Source: Porphyrobacter sp. AAP60 (GTDB lineage: Bacteria; Pseudomonadota; Alphaproteobacteria; Sphingomonadales; Sphingomonadaceae). From it: a stretch of 64,000 bases of DNA. Below are positions 51,315 to 59,911 of this stretch, in pieces. Made by a program: the position numbers and the translations under genes. Location of the stretch: contig NZ_LJHV01000008.1 in assembly GCF_001296025.1 (NCBI RefSeq), forward strand, positions 248,001 to 312,000, in the 5' to 3' direction. Position 1 is the stretch's first letter. Every line of letters begins with the position of its first letter. Under the pieces are notes generated by a model. It did no database searches and was not told where the DNA came from. It saw only the letters and a program-made list of their open reading frames with translations.

Positions 51315-52474
51315 TCGCGCTCCAGGATCGCAACGCCCGAAAGGCCGGGGGCGCCATAGACATGGGAGTAGCCGAAGCGCGGTGTGCGCCCATTCTTTTC
51401 GGGCACCTGTCGCTCGCCCGCGCGGCCGCGCAGTTGCGTCACGTTTTCATACACCTGCCTGAGGCCTGACGCGCCGACCGGCTCCCCGCAAGCAAGGCAT
51501 CCGCCATCGGTGTTGACCGGCAGCTTCCCGCCGATCTCGGTCCAGCCATTGGCGAGCCATTCTTCCTGATCGCCATCCTTGCAGAAGCCGTTTTCGGCCA
51601 TGTGCATGATTTCCGCGCCGCTTTCGGTGTCCTGCAACTGCGCTACGCCGATGTCTTCAGGGCCGATCCCGGCGCGCTCGAACGCGGCCTGCGATGCGAG
51701 TACTGTGGGCTTGCCGCCCTCTTCGATGCTGATGCCGGCCTGGAACACCTCGAAGGAATTGGGCGGGCGGGTTTTCACAGACACGGCGCGGATCTTCACA
51801 CCGTCCGCGCCGAGTTCCTTCATCTTCTTCTCGCTGGCCAAAATAAGCGCCACTGCGCCCTCGGCAGGTGAGCAGAACATGTATTTGGTCAGCGGATCGT
51901 TGATCATCGGCGCGTTCATGATCGTTTCGAGATCGACCGGACTGCGCCGCCATGCATGGGGCGTCAACGTGCCGTTGCGAAACGCCTTTTCCGCCACCCG
52001 GCCCAGCGCTGTGCGGCTGATCCCGTGCAATTGCATGTAACGCTGGATCTTCAGCGCGAAAAACTGCGTGGTCAGCATCATGCCGGTCTGGCCGTACCAT
52101 TCGGGCAGGCCGTAATCGGCAGGCTTGGCGTTGAAGGCGCCGCGCGGGTGCTTGTCGAACCCGACCGCTAGCGCAAGGTCATACATGCCGCTGGCGATGG
52201 CCTGCTGCGATGCGGCGAGCGCGCTGCCGCCTGTGGCGCAGCCGTTCGCCACGTTGGTAAAGGGAAGCGAAGTCAGCCCCAGCTCGTTCACCATGATATC
52301 GGCATTGCCTGCCGCAGCGGAGCCGCCATAGGCGCATTCGATATCGGGCCATTCCAGCCCTGCATCGGCCAATGCCTCACGAACGGCATAGACCCCCTGT
52401 TCGCGGCCTGACCGGCCGTCTGTGCGCCCGAAGGGGTGGATGCCCGCACCGATGATATAGACATTCTCGCTCAT
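51311..52474 (-). CDS. Thiolase-fold lipid-transfer-type acyltransferase (SCP-x/Ltp-like)
   Basis: A 387-residue thiolase relative. The N-terminal cysteine is in VANGCATGGSALAAS. The C-terminal GGCLACGEPVGASGL replaces the GHP of true thiolases by GEP, as is usual in this subgroup. Relatives include Ltp proteins that cleave steroid side chains together with a DUF35 partner. The gene overlaps such a DUF35 gene by four bases, which supports a two-protein complex. Whether it is thiolase or retro-aldolase cannot be told from sequence. Confidence 0.87.
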   Translation of the reverse strand: MSENVYIIGAGIHPFGRTDGRSGREQGVYAVREALADAGLEWPDIECAYGGSAAAGNADIMVNELGLTSLPFTNVANGCATGGSALAASQQAIASGMYDLALAVGFDKHPRGAFNAKPADYGLPEWYGQTGMMLTTQFFALKIQRYMQLHGISRTALGRVAEKAFRNGTLTPHAWRRSPVDLETIMNAPMINDPLTKYMFCSPAEGAVALILASEKKMKELGADGVKIRAVSVKTRPPNSFEVFQAGISIEEGGKPTVLASQAAFERAGIGPEDIGVAQLQDTESGAEIMHMAENGFCKDGDQEEWLANGWTEIGGKLPVNTDGGCLACGEPVGASGLRQVYENVTQLRGRAGERQVPEKNGRTPRFGYSHVYGAPGLSGVAILERE

Positions 52475-52908
52475 GCGGCCCTGAACTCCTCTGCGCTTTC
52501 TGCTGCGGCAACGGGACGGAAGGCGAAGGTATCGTGCACCGCGTTGAACGGCACGATGCAGAATTCCAGATCCATGCCCAGATGCAGGTCTTCCAGCCGC
52601 GCATCCACGATCCGGCTTTCGACGATTACCTCACCGGGTAGTTCGACATAGCCGATCAGGTAGGGCTGGAAATCAGGCGGGCCTTCTCCGGGGCCGGAGC
52701 CGGGGCCTTCATAGGGTTCCTTCGGCAGAAAGCCTTGGCTGGTCCACGACCACAGCTTGCCCCGGCGCGAGAGCTTGTAAGGCTCCACGCCCTGCGCTGC
52801 ATCGCCTTGCGGCATCGGAAAGACGATCTGGCCCGAAGGCAGGCGTCCGCCCATCAAATGCGGCTCAGCCCCGTCGCTCCAAAGATTGGGGTCGATCTTG
52901 TCGCCCAT
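52471..52908 (-). CDS. DUF35/OB-fold acyl-CoA-associated protein lacking the zinc ribbon cysteines
   Basis: A 145-residue protein. GKLWSWTSQGFLPKEPY, YLIGYVELPGEVIVESRI and GMDLEFCIVPFN fit the OB-fold half of the DUF35/ChsH2 family. The N-terminal half should hold a CxxC...CxxC rubredoxin-like ribbon, but at LMGGRLPSGQIVFPMPQ the cysteines are absent, and only one Cys exists in the protein. It overlaps the thiolase-like gene by four bases, the arrangement known for Ltp-DUF35 pairs. Confidence 0.82.
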   Translation of the reverse strand: MGDKIDPNLWSDGAEPHLMGGRLPSGQIVFPMPQGDAAQGVEPYKLSRRGKLWSWTSQGFLPKEPYEGPGSGPGEGPPDFQPYLIGYVELPGEVIVESRIVDARLEDLHLGMDLEFCIVPFNAVHDTFAFRPVAAAESAEEFRAA

Positions 52909-52932
52909 ATTTCAGTCCCCTCCAGCAGGCCG

Positions 52933-54015
52933 TCAGGCGGCCAGCGCGTATTCTGCCAGCACGGTGTCGATGTCACCGAACAGGCGGGTCAGCACCAGCA
53001 CACGCTTGAGCGCATGGCCGATCGCGAGTTCATCTGTGATCCCCATCCCGCCATGCATCTGCACCGCTTCGCGCGCGATGGCATCGACATTCTCGCCGAT
53101 AAAAGCCTTCGCACCGGCGGCAGCGCGTTGCCATTTCGCGGCATCGGCGCGGTCAGTCAGTGCGGCACGATACAGCATCGAGCGCGCCTGTTCCTCGCGC
53201 GCGTAGCAATCGACCAACCGGTGCTGAAGCGCCTGAAACGATCCGATTGCCACGCCGAATTGTTCACGTTCCTTCACATAGGCCAGCGTGTCATCGAGCA
53301 GGCGTTGACCTAGGCCTACCATCTCGGCAGCGGCGTAAAGACGCATGTCGGCCGCGATGGCATTGAGCCCGGCGGCATCCAGCGTCAGCCTCGCGGCAGC
53401 AGGCGTGCGGGTCAGCTTGATCTCGCCCGCGATGCTGCCATCGGCCAGACGATAGGCACGCACCTCCAGCCCGGCAGCATCGCGCGGGACGAGGAAGCAG
53501 GCGGTCTCTCCGTCAAGGTCGGCGGTGACGATGAACAGGTCGGCGATCAGCGCGCCCATCACCATCGTCTTTTCGCCGGTGAGGGCGAAGCCGTCCGCGC
53601 CCTGTTCCGCCTTCATGCCCTTGGCTGTGAGACTGTAACGTTGCCCGCGTTCAGTCCAGGCGAGCGTGGCGATAGTGGTGCCTGCCAGCACGCCTTCGAG
53701 CGCCTGATGCGCGCCGCTGCGTTCAAGCAGCAGCGCAGGCAGCACCCCGTGTTCCAGCAGCGGATCAGGCGCATTGGCCTTCCCCAAGGCCTCGGCCACC
53801 AGCGCGAGATCAACCGCCGATCCGCCCATTCCGCCCGCAGCCTCGCTCACCGCGAGCGCGATCAGACCCAGTTCGGCCAATTGCTGCCAGCGCGCGCGGT
53901 CATACCCCGTCGGCGACAGGCGCAGCTTGCGGCGCGCCTCGACATCCACCGGCGCGGCGAACCGCTCCACCGAGGATACGAACATTTCCTGTTCTTCGGA
54001 CAGGTCGAAATTCAT
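52933..54015 (-). CDS. Acyl-CoA dehydrogenase (short, ChsE/FadE-like)
   Basis: A 360-residue acyl-CoA dehydrogenase. MNFDLSEEQEMFVSSVERF starts it. YVKEREQFGVAIGSFQALQH and VQMHGGMGITDELAIGH are the conserved FAD-binding helices of the C-terminal domain. The middle beta-domain is divergent and a catalytic glutamate is not obvious, which fits a non-catalytic half of a heteromer with the dehydrogenase at 48535, although I cannot prove that. It lies five bases after the P450 stop. Confidence 0.9.
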   Translation of the reverse strand: MNFDLSEEQEMFVSSVERFAAPVDVEARRKLRLSPTGYDRARWQQLAELGLIALAVSEAAGGMGGSAVDLALVAEALGKANAPDPLLEHGVLPALLLERSGAHQALEGVLAGTTIATLAWTERGQRYSLTAKGMKAEQGADGFALTGEKTMVMGALIADLFIVTADLDGETACFLVPRDAAGLEVRAYRLADGSIAGEIKLTRTPAAARLTLDAAGLNAIAADMRLYAAAEMVGLGQRLLDDTLAYVKEREQFGVAIGSFQALQHRLVDCYAREEQARSMLYRAALTDRADAAKWQRAAAGAKAFIGENVDAIAREAVQMHGGMGITDELAIGHALKRVLVLTRLFGDIDTVLAEYALAA

Positions 54016-54020
54016 TGTGC

Positions 54021-55262
54021 TCAGGCTTTCCGGGTGAAAGTGATAGGCAGGTGGGTGACGCCGCGCAGCAGGATGTTGGGCAGGATTCGGATTTCGCTTT
54101 CGTCGGCCACTGCGAAATTATCGAGCCGTTCGAGCAGCTCGTCGAAGGCGACCAGCATTTCCTTCCGGCTCAGCATGTTGCCCACGCACATATGCGGGCC
54201 CTTGCCGAAGCTGAGGTGCGTGCGGGCATTGGTGCGGTCGATGTCGAAGCGGTCGGGATCGGGGAAACGCTTCGGATCGCGGTTGGCCGCGGCATAGCGC
54301 AGTTGCACCACCGCGCCTGCGGGGATCGCCACGCCGCCCAACTCGGTATCGGCCTTCACGATGCGCCACATGCCCGCCGTGGGCGTTTCGTAACGCAGCG
54401 CCTCTTCCACCAGATTGCCCAGCACCTTGGGATCGCGGCCACCGGCTGCCGCCTTGGCCTTGGCCATCTGATCGGGATTGCGGATCAGCTGGAGCAATCC
54501 GCCCGCCAGTGTTGACGTGGTGGTTTCGTTCCCCGCCACCATGAACTGCTGCATCAGCGACATGATTTCGGGATCTGTCAGCGGGGTTTCACCCTCGATC
54601 CGCGCTTGGACCAGATCGGTCAGCAGATCATTGCCGCCATTGGCGCGGCGATCATCGATCAAGCCTTTCATGTAATGCTGGAATTCGACGAGGCTGCGCG
54701 CGCATTCCAGCTTGCGGTCGTGATCGACCATCTGGCTGAACCGGTCGACCGCCGCATCGGACCAGCGTTTCACCCGTTTGGGATCATCATCCAGCCCGAT
54801 CTGGCCTGCAATCATCGCGACCGGCAGTGGCACGCCGAATTCCTCGACGAACTCGCATGCGCCCTTGTCGGCAAAAGCTTCGATCAATTCGATCGACTTC
54901 TGGCGCATATCGGCTTCGATCGCATTCACGCGCGGGGCGGAAAAGGCGAGGTTTACCAGCTTACGGTTGCGGGTGTGGACGGGGTGATCGGCGGTCAGCA
55001 GAGTGGGAAGATCGGGCCAGCCTTCGGCCAGGATCGCCTGGATATCCTCGTCCGCCTCGCGCCCCATCAGCGCGGTGAAATCGTTCGAGAACACGTCCGG
55101 CTTGGCCGCCGCCTCGCTGCACAGATCATAGGAATAGACCACCCAGGTGTTCATGCCTTCAAGGTGCTCGATCGCGATTCCGGCATCGTGGATGGCACGG
55201 TAATAGTCGAACGGATCGATCAGTGTTTCAGGCGCGAACACATTGCCTTCAGGCTTGTTCAT
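54021..55262 (-). CDS. Cytochrome P450
   Basis: A 413-residue class-I bacterial P450. The haem thiolate is Cys359 in FGKGPHMCVGN. The I-helix oxygen-activation motif is AGNETTT (243-249) and the K-helix ExxR is E287-R290. It probably hydroxylates the pathway substrate or its side chain, with electrons from a ferredoxin not encoded here. It is the first gene of the eight-gene operon (47619-55262). A G8 tract (55314-55321) lies in its 98-base upstream region. Confidence 0.95.
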   Translation of the reverse strand: MNKPEGNVFAPETLIDPFDYYRAIHDAGIAIEHLEGMNTWVVYSYDLCSEAAAKPDVFSNDFTALMGREADEDIQAILAEGWPDLPTLLTADHPVHTRNRKLVNLAFSAPRVNAIEADMRQKSIELIEAFADKGACEFVEEFGVPLPVAMIAGQIGLDDDPKRVKRWSDAAVDRFSQMVDHDRKLECARSLVEFQHYMKGLIDDRRANGGNDLLTDLVQARIEGETPLTDPEIMSLMQQFMVAGNETTTSTLAGGLLQLIRNPDQMAKAKAAAGGRDPKVLGNLVEEALRYETPTAGMWRIVKADTELGGVAIPAGAVVQLRYAAANRDPKRFPDPDRFDIDRTNARTHLSFGKGPHMCVGNMLSRKEMLVAFDELLERLDNFAVADESEIRILPNILLRGVTHLPITFTRKA

Positions 55263-55313
55263 GGCAGGTGGCTCCAGACCCTTGGAAATTATGCGGAGAG
55301 CCTAGCCATGTCG

Positions 55314-55321
55314 CCCCCCCC
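55314..55321. repeat. Homopolymer tract of eight C (G on the minus strand) upstream of the P450 operon
   Basis: Eight consecutive C bases lie 52-59 bases upstream of the P450 start, inside the only non-coding gap in front of the operon. Tracts of this length can slip during replication. Whether it alters expression is unknown. Confidence 0.7.
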
Positions 55322-55360
55322 GATGCGATGCACGTTTGTGTTAGGGTTGCATCCTCCGCA

Positions 55361-55738
55361 TCAGCCGCCTGCGAATTCGCGCTGGAACTCTTGGCTGTCG
55401 AAATAGTCGCGCCAGGCGGTGATCAGACCGTCCTGACCGATTTCAAAGGTGCCCATCACGCGGATCGCGGCCCGGCGGCCGTCGGAGAAGGTGAAACCAT
55501 CGGAGCGCTCGGTCAGCACGGTGTTGCCGTTTGCCGCGATGGCATGGAGCTGCCATTCGCAGCCGGCAATATCGCCATTGAACCCGTCGACCGCGGCGCG
55601 AAACGCAGCCTTGCCCGATACCGGCTCCATCGGGATATTGTGCCACACCACATCCTCGGCGCAGAGCGCATACATCGCCTCCATATCGCCGCTGTTCCAG
55701 TGGCCGATAAAGGCCTCGACGGTCGCTTGCGGGGTCAT
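55361..55738 (-). CDS. Limonene-1,2-epoxide hydrolase-like / SnoaL-like protein
   Basis: A 125-residue cone-fold protein. VEAFIGHWNSGDMEAMYALCAEDVVWHN is the family start. LTERSDGF and ITAWRDYFD place Arg and Asp residues where limonene-epoxide hydrolase has its Asp-Arg-Asp site. It could hydrate an epoxide made by the nearby P450; this is inference. The ATG at 55738 overlaps the ThuA stop by four bases, so it is translationally coupled. Confidence 0.85.
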   Translation of the reverse strand: MTPQATVEAFIGHWNSGDMEAMYALCAEDVVWHNIPMEPVSGKAAFRAAVDGFNGDIAGCEWQLHAIAANGNTVLTERSDGFTFSDGRRAAIRVMGTFEIGQDGLITAWRDYFDSQEFQREFAGG

Positions 55739-56526
55739 GGCGTTTCTCCTGAGGTGTAATCGAGCGCGTTTGCCAGCAACCGGCGCACGTGGGGGTTGGC
55801 GTAGGTTGCGGGGCCATCGCCGCATTGCAGATAGACCAGCGGGGCGGGACAGGTGCGGCTTTCCCACGCAATGCAATTGCTGCCCTGCGGATGGTCCCAT
55901 CCTTCGCGGCTGAACATCGCACCGGCGACGGCATTGGCAGCGGAGTAGAAATTGGCGGGCGTGAATGCGAAGCCCTCGGCGCGGGCGAGCGGGATGATCG
56001 CGGCCTCGTCAATCGGGCAGAGGTAAAGCTCGTCAGTCACCGGGAACCGTTCCGGAACGCCGCTTGTTACCGGGTGATCGGCGACAATCCGCGCTTCAAA
56101 GGCGACATCGTGACGATAGCCGGAGTCCGGCCAAGCCTCGCCCTGCCAGTCGCCTGGCTGATACAGGAACCCGCCGCCAAGCCATTCATGCCACTCCGGC
56201 CAAAGCGCCCAGCCCGCCAGCGCATGGTGCAGCGCCACTGCGCCTTTTCCCGCCGCAAAGCGCGCCGTAATGGCAGCGCGGTAAGCCTCCGACGGCGCAC
56301 GCATCCTTACCGCGCCATCGGCAAAGGTGTATCCCGCCATGTCGTAAAACAGCAGCGCGTCGGCTGCGACGATCACAGCTTCCGCATCGGCCTCGCCGCC
56401 TTCGGGGTGGACGAGATGGGTGACGTCCCATTCGCCCAGATTGCCGATCAGCGCCGCAAATGGCTCGGCCTCGTAAGGATGCCCCCCGGACAGCACAAGC
56501 AGTGAGCGCCGGACAGTCTGGGCCAT
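55735..56526 (-). CDS. Second ThuA-like domain protein
   Basis: A 263-residue ThuA-family protein. RSLLVLSGGHPYEAEPFAAL, ALHHALAGWALWPEWHEWLGG and VTDELYLCPI are the recognisable segments. It differs strongly from the ThuA protein at 49769, so it is not a recent duplicate. It shares one base with the preceding MDR gene stop and overlaps the epoxide-hydrolase-like gene, forming a tight three-gene operon. Confidence 0.85.
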   Translation of the reverse strand: MAQTVRRSLLVLSGGHPYEAEPFAALIGNLGEWDVTHLVHPEGGEADAEAVIVAADALLFYDMAGYTFADGAVRMRAPSEAYRAAITARFAAGKGAVALHHALAGWALWPEWHEWLGGGFLYQPGDWQGEAWPDSGYRHDVAFEARIVADHPVTSGVPERFPVTDELYLCPIDEAAIIPLARAEGFAFTPANFYSAANAVAGAMFSREGWDHPQGSNCIAWESRTCPAPLVYLQCGDGPATYANPHVRRLLANALDYTSGETP

Positions 56527-57536
56527 CAGGCGATCTTGAGGATCATTTTGCCATCATTGGTGCCCGCAAACAGCCGCATGAAGCTGTCGAAGGCGTTTTC
56601 CAACCCTTCGTCGATATGCTCGTCGATGGTGAGTTTGCCTTGCGCCGCCCACACGCCCATCTGTGCCGCGCCCTCGGCAAAGCGGGGGACGTAATCAGCC
56701 ACAAGCAATCCGCGGATATGGGCGCGCTTGACGATCAGCTGCCACAAGTTGCGGATGCCGCGCGGCGCGGTGTTGTATTCGCTGATAAGGCCGCACAGCC
56801 CGACGCGGGAATGCAGGTTCAGGTTCATCAGCCCGGCATCCAGAATGATCCCGCCGACATTTTCGAAAATCACGTCCACGCCATCGGGGCAGGCCTCGGC
56901 AATCGCGGCGGTGAGCGCCGCTTCATCCTTGCCGCGATAGTCGATGGCGGCGTCGAAGCCGTATTTCTCGATCAGGCGCGCGCATTTGGCCGGGCCGCCC
57001 GCGATGCCGACTGCGCGACAGCCGTGGATTTTCGCGAGCTGGCCTACCAGTGAACCGACCGCCCCCGCCGCGCCCGATACCAGCACGGTTTCGCCCGCCT
57101 TGGGTCGGCACACTTCGAGGAAGCCGAAATAGGCCGTCATCCCCACCGCGCCGAAGATCGACAGGTAATTGGTGACGCTCGGCACCAGCGAAGGATCAAT
57201 CGGCTGGGTGAAGCCGCCGACGGCGCTGACCGAATAGTCCTCCAGCGCGTTGAGGCCCATCACCCACTGGCCGGGCGCAAAGCCTTCTGCACGGCTTTCC
57301 TCGACCACGCCGATGGTGCTGGCGCGCACCGGATCGCCCAAGGGAATCGGCGGCATGTAATTGCCCTCTGCATCCATCCAGCCGCGCATCGCCGGATCCA
57401 GCGAGGCATAGTGGTTGCGGATCAGGAACTGGCCTTCCTCCAGCGCGGGGGTGGGTTCGGTGACGAGTTCGAAGTCGTCTTTGACGGGCGTGCCATCTGG
57501 GCGGCGCTGGAGCAGGAAGCGGCGGTTGGTGGGCAT
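56526..57536 (-). CDS. NADP-dependent oxidoreductase, MDR family (CurA/PTGR-like)
   Basis: A 336-residue zinc-free medium-chain reductase. YASLDPAMRGWMD is the substrate-side signature, SGAAGAVGSLVGQLAKIHGC the nucleotide loop with AGGPAKCARL, and IFENVGG the conserved end. Members reduce the C=C of enones and 2-alkenals. GGAG lies 10-13 bases before the ATG. First gene of the MDR-ThuA-epoxide-hydrolase operon; a second family member is at 59912. Confidence 0.9.
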   Translation of the reverse strand: MPTNRRFLLQRRPDGTPVKDDFELVTEPTPALEEGQFLIRNHYASLDPAMRGWMDAEGNYMPPIPLGDPVRASTIGVVEESRAEGFAPGQWVMGLNALEDYSVSAVGGFTQPIDPSLVPSVTNYLSIFGAVGMTAYFGFLEVCRPKAGETVLVSGAAGAVGSLVGQLAKIHGCRAVGIAGGPAKCARLIEKYGFDAAIDYRGKDEAALTAAIAEACPDGVDVIFENVGGIILDAGLMNLNLHSRVGLCGLISEYNTAPRGIRNLWQLIVKRAHIRGLLVADYVPRFAEGAAQMGVWAAQGKLTIDEHIDEGLENAFDSFMRLFAGTNDGKMILKIA

Positions 57537-57553
57537 TACTGGATATCTCCATT

Positions 57554-57635
57554 CCGTTCGCCCTGAGCTTGTCGAAGGCCCGCACTTCTCTTCGGGAAAG
57601 GAAGATCAGGGCTTCGACAGGCTCAGCCCGAACGG
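57554..57635. repeat. REP-like inverted repeat, copy 1
   Basis: Two imperfect arms, CCGTTCGCCCTGAGCTTGTC at 57554 and the reverse complement CCGTTCGGGCTGAGCCTGTC read leftward from 57635, enclose about 25 bases. This arm (CTGAGCYTGTCGAAG core) is a widely dispersed palindromic element in proteobacterial genomes. It separates the molybdoenzyme gene from the MDR gene. Confidence 0.85.
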
Positions 57636-57651
57636 ATTCAGGGGTTAGGAA

Positions 57652-59790
57652 TCAGGCCGGTTCCAGCTTCACCGGAATGGCGCTTTGCAAACTCTGTCCG
57701 GTGATCGGATCGTAATCGACCACTTCGCTCACCAGCCGGTTGGTGGATGATCCGCGTTCCCGCACATCCTCCTTGGTCGCATCGGCATCGCCGTAAGCAT
57801 GGGCCATCGACACAAGCCCGCGCCGCACCTTGTCGCTCGCCTTCACCACGCCGTGGATCGTGGCGTGGGGCGATGTGATCGCGACCAACCCACCTTCCGC
57901 CAGCCCCAGCGCAGCGATGTCATCGGGATGGATATAGGCCGGGTTGGTGGTGGTCTTGTCCTGCAATTTCTTCAGCGGGTGGCCGATCGAATTGAACCGC
58001 GTCTTCGACCGACGGCTGATCAGGCGGAAGTCAAACCCCTCGCGGCTCGCCGGATTATCGGCATATTTCAGGATCTCGGAAGGCATCGCGCCGACCGCCA
58101 GATCGAAGCGGTGGAATTCGCTTTCATCCAGCGGTTCAACCTTGGGATGCACCTCGGGATAGATCATCGCCGCGCCGCCATTGGCCTGACAGTCCTTGCG
58201 CACGTCGGATGGTTTCATCAGGCTGCCGGTCACCATCAGATCGAGGAATTCCTGCTTCGATGGCTTGCGATCCATCGGCAAAGGCCCGCCGTTCAGCACC
58301 ATCGTGATCCCGAGATGATGGGCGAGCGTCCAGAACATTTCATATTCGTCGATCACGTCGCCGGGCGCAGCCACCACGGGTTCGACATAGCGGGCGTAAG
58401 GTTCCTCGTGCCACCATTCGGAAAGGTTGGTGATGTCTTCGCGTTCCAGACATTGCGAGGGCGCAAGCACCACGGTGGCGCGCTTGGCGCTGGCGCTCAT
58501 CCACGGGTCGATCTGTACGAAGAGTTCCAGATCATCCAGAGCCCGCACCATCTTGGCCTGATCGGGGAAGCCGACCACCGGATTGCCGCCAACCGAAATC
58601 AGCGCCCGCACCTGCCCTTCGCCCGGAGTGAGAATTTCGTCCGCCAGCACGTTGCAGGGCATCTCCCAGCCGAGATGGCCCAGGCCCCGGAAGCGCGATT
58701 TGGGCATGCCTTCGGCGCCGAACATCGGCACCGGCGGCGCAACCTGTGCGCGGCGCGCGTCCTGATAGGGGCTGAATACGCCGGGGATCGCGGCCTTTTC
58801 GCCTTCCTGTTTGAAGCGGGCGCAGATCGTGTTGAGACAGGTGACGAGATATTCGGTGAGCGTGCCGTTGCCCGCCATTTCCGGCCCGGTGCCGGTGGTG
58901 GCGCAGCCTTTCGACCCGCCTGCAAACATCCGGGCAGCGGCGACGAGCTGATCTGTGTCCAGCCCGGCACGTGTCGCCGCGACTTCGGGCGGGAAGGCCT
59001 TCACGGCTGCTGCCAGTTCATCGAAGCCATCGACATGGGCGGCAACGAAATTGCGATCATACAGCCCTTCGGAAATGATCACATTGAGCATCCCCGCCAG
59101 CATCGCAGGGTCTTCTCCTGGCTTTACCGGCAGATAGATATCCGCGAGCCGCGCCACATCACTTTCGCGCGGGTCGGCGACGATCAGCTTCAGCCCCTTG
59201 GCCTTCTGGTCGCGGATGCGGCGCGAGGGGCTGAAGGGCGGCACGCCGCCGACCGGCGCATAGTGCGACACGATCGGGTTGTTGCCGATGAACAGCGCGA
59301 CGTCGCTCTCGGAAAAGGTGTTCGGCCCGGCCATCCACTTGCCGTAACGCTGGGTGGTGAAGACCTTGGCAGGCTGATCGAGCGTGACCGAGGTGTAGAA
59401 ATTGCGGCTGCCCACCGCCTGCGCGAAAGATAGCGAAGCGGCCATTGCGGCAGAGTTCTGGAACCCGCCCGATCCCATGAACACCGCCACCGAATGCGGG
59501 CCGTGCTCGTCAATGATCCGGCGCAACTCGCTCGCCACATGGGCCAAGGCTTCGGGCATCGGGGTGGAGACGAATTCGCCCGCCTCATTGCGGACAAGGC
59601 TATGATGCAGGCGGTTTTCCGAATTGTGCGAATCCGGCAGCTCGCGCCCCTTCATGCAGGTATAGCCGCCATAGGCCGGATCATCGGGATCGCCGCGCAC
59701 CTCGATCACCTTTCCGTCCGCGACATCCACTTCCATCGCGCAGTTGGCATGGCAGAAACGGCAGAAAGTCTTGTGAGTCGACAGGCCCAT
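57652..59790 (-). CDS. Molybdopterin-dependent oxidoreductase (formate dehydrogenase/nitrate reductase superfamily)
   Basis: A 712-residue bis-MGD enzyme. The N-terminal 4Fe-4S ligands are C10, C13, C17 and C45 (CRFCHANC, then YTCMKG). VAVFMGSGGFQNSAA, DPRESDVARLADIYLPVKPG and the C-terminal AYIHPDDIAALGLAEGGLV are standard cofactor segments. There is no Tat motif, so it is cytoplasmic. No electron-transfer subunit is adjacent. The reaction is unknown; some relatives are acetylene or steroid hydratase-type rather than formate enzymes. mobA, which makes its cofactor, is 1.2 kb away. GGGAGAG precedes the ATG. Confidence 0.9.
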   Translation of the reverse strand: MGLSTHKTFCRFCHANCAMEVDVADGKVIEVRGDPDDPAYGGYTCMKGRELPDSHNSENRLHHSLVRNEAGEFVSTPMPEALAHVASELRRIIDEHGPHSVAVFMGSGGFQNSAAMAASLSFAQAVGSRNFYTSVTLDQPAKVFTTQRYGKWMAGPNTFSESDVALFIGNNPIVSHYAPVGGVPPFSPSRRIRDQKAKGLKLIVADPRESDVARLADIYLPVKPGEDPAMLAGMLNVIISEGLYDRNFVAAHVDGFDELAAAVKAFPPEVAATRAGLDTDQLVAAARMFAGGSKGCATTGTGPEMAGNGTLTEYLVTCLNTICARFKQEGEKAAIPGVFSPYQDARRAQVAPPVPMFGAEGMPKSRFRGLGHLGWEMPCNVLADEILTPGEGQVRALISVGGNPVVGFPDQAKMVRALDDLELFVQIDPWMSASAKRATVVLAPSQCLEREDITNLSEWWHEEPYARYVEPVVAAPGDVIDEYEMFWTLAHHLGITMVLNGGPLPMDRKPSKQEFLDLMVTGSLMKPSDVRKDCQANGGAAMIYPEVHPKVEPLDESEFHRFDLAVGAMPSEILKYADNPASREGFDFRLISRRSKTRFNSIGHPLKKLQDKTTTNPAYIHPDDIAALGLAEGGLVAITSPHATIHGVVKASDKVRRGLVSMAHAYGDADATKEDVRERGSSTNRLVSEVVDYDPITGQSLQSAIPVKLEPA

Positions 59791-59911
59791 GATGCTCTCC
59801 CTTTGGACAGGAGATTACCACAGGGCCAAAACCGCTCGACTGATACTTTTGTCCGTGGAGGCGCGCGGGTTGCGCCCGCAATAGGGCAGACGATTTTCAG
59901 GAGATTGACCG

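Noticed and set aside
57799-59433. A 544-codon open frame on the plus strand, opposite the molybdoenzyme gene
   Set aside because: It is antisense to a gene with clear 4Fe-4S and cofactor motifs. The product is His/Arg-rich with no recognisable domain, a common artefact of GC-rich codon use.
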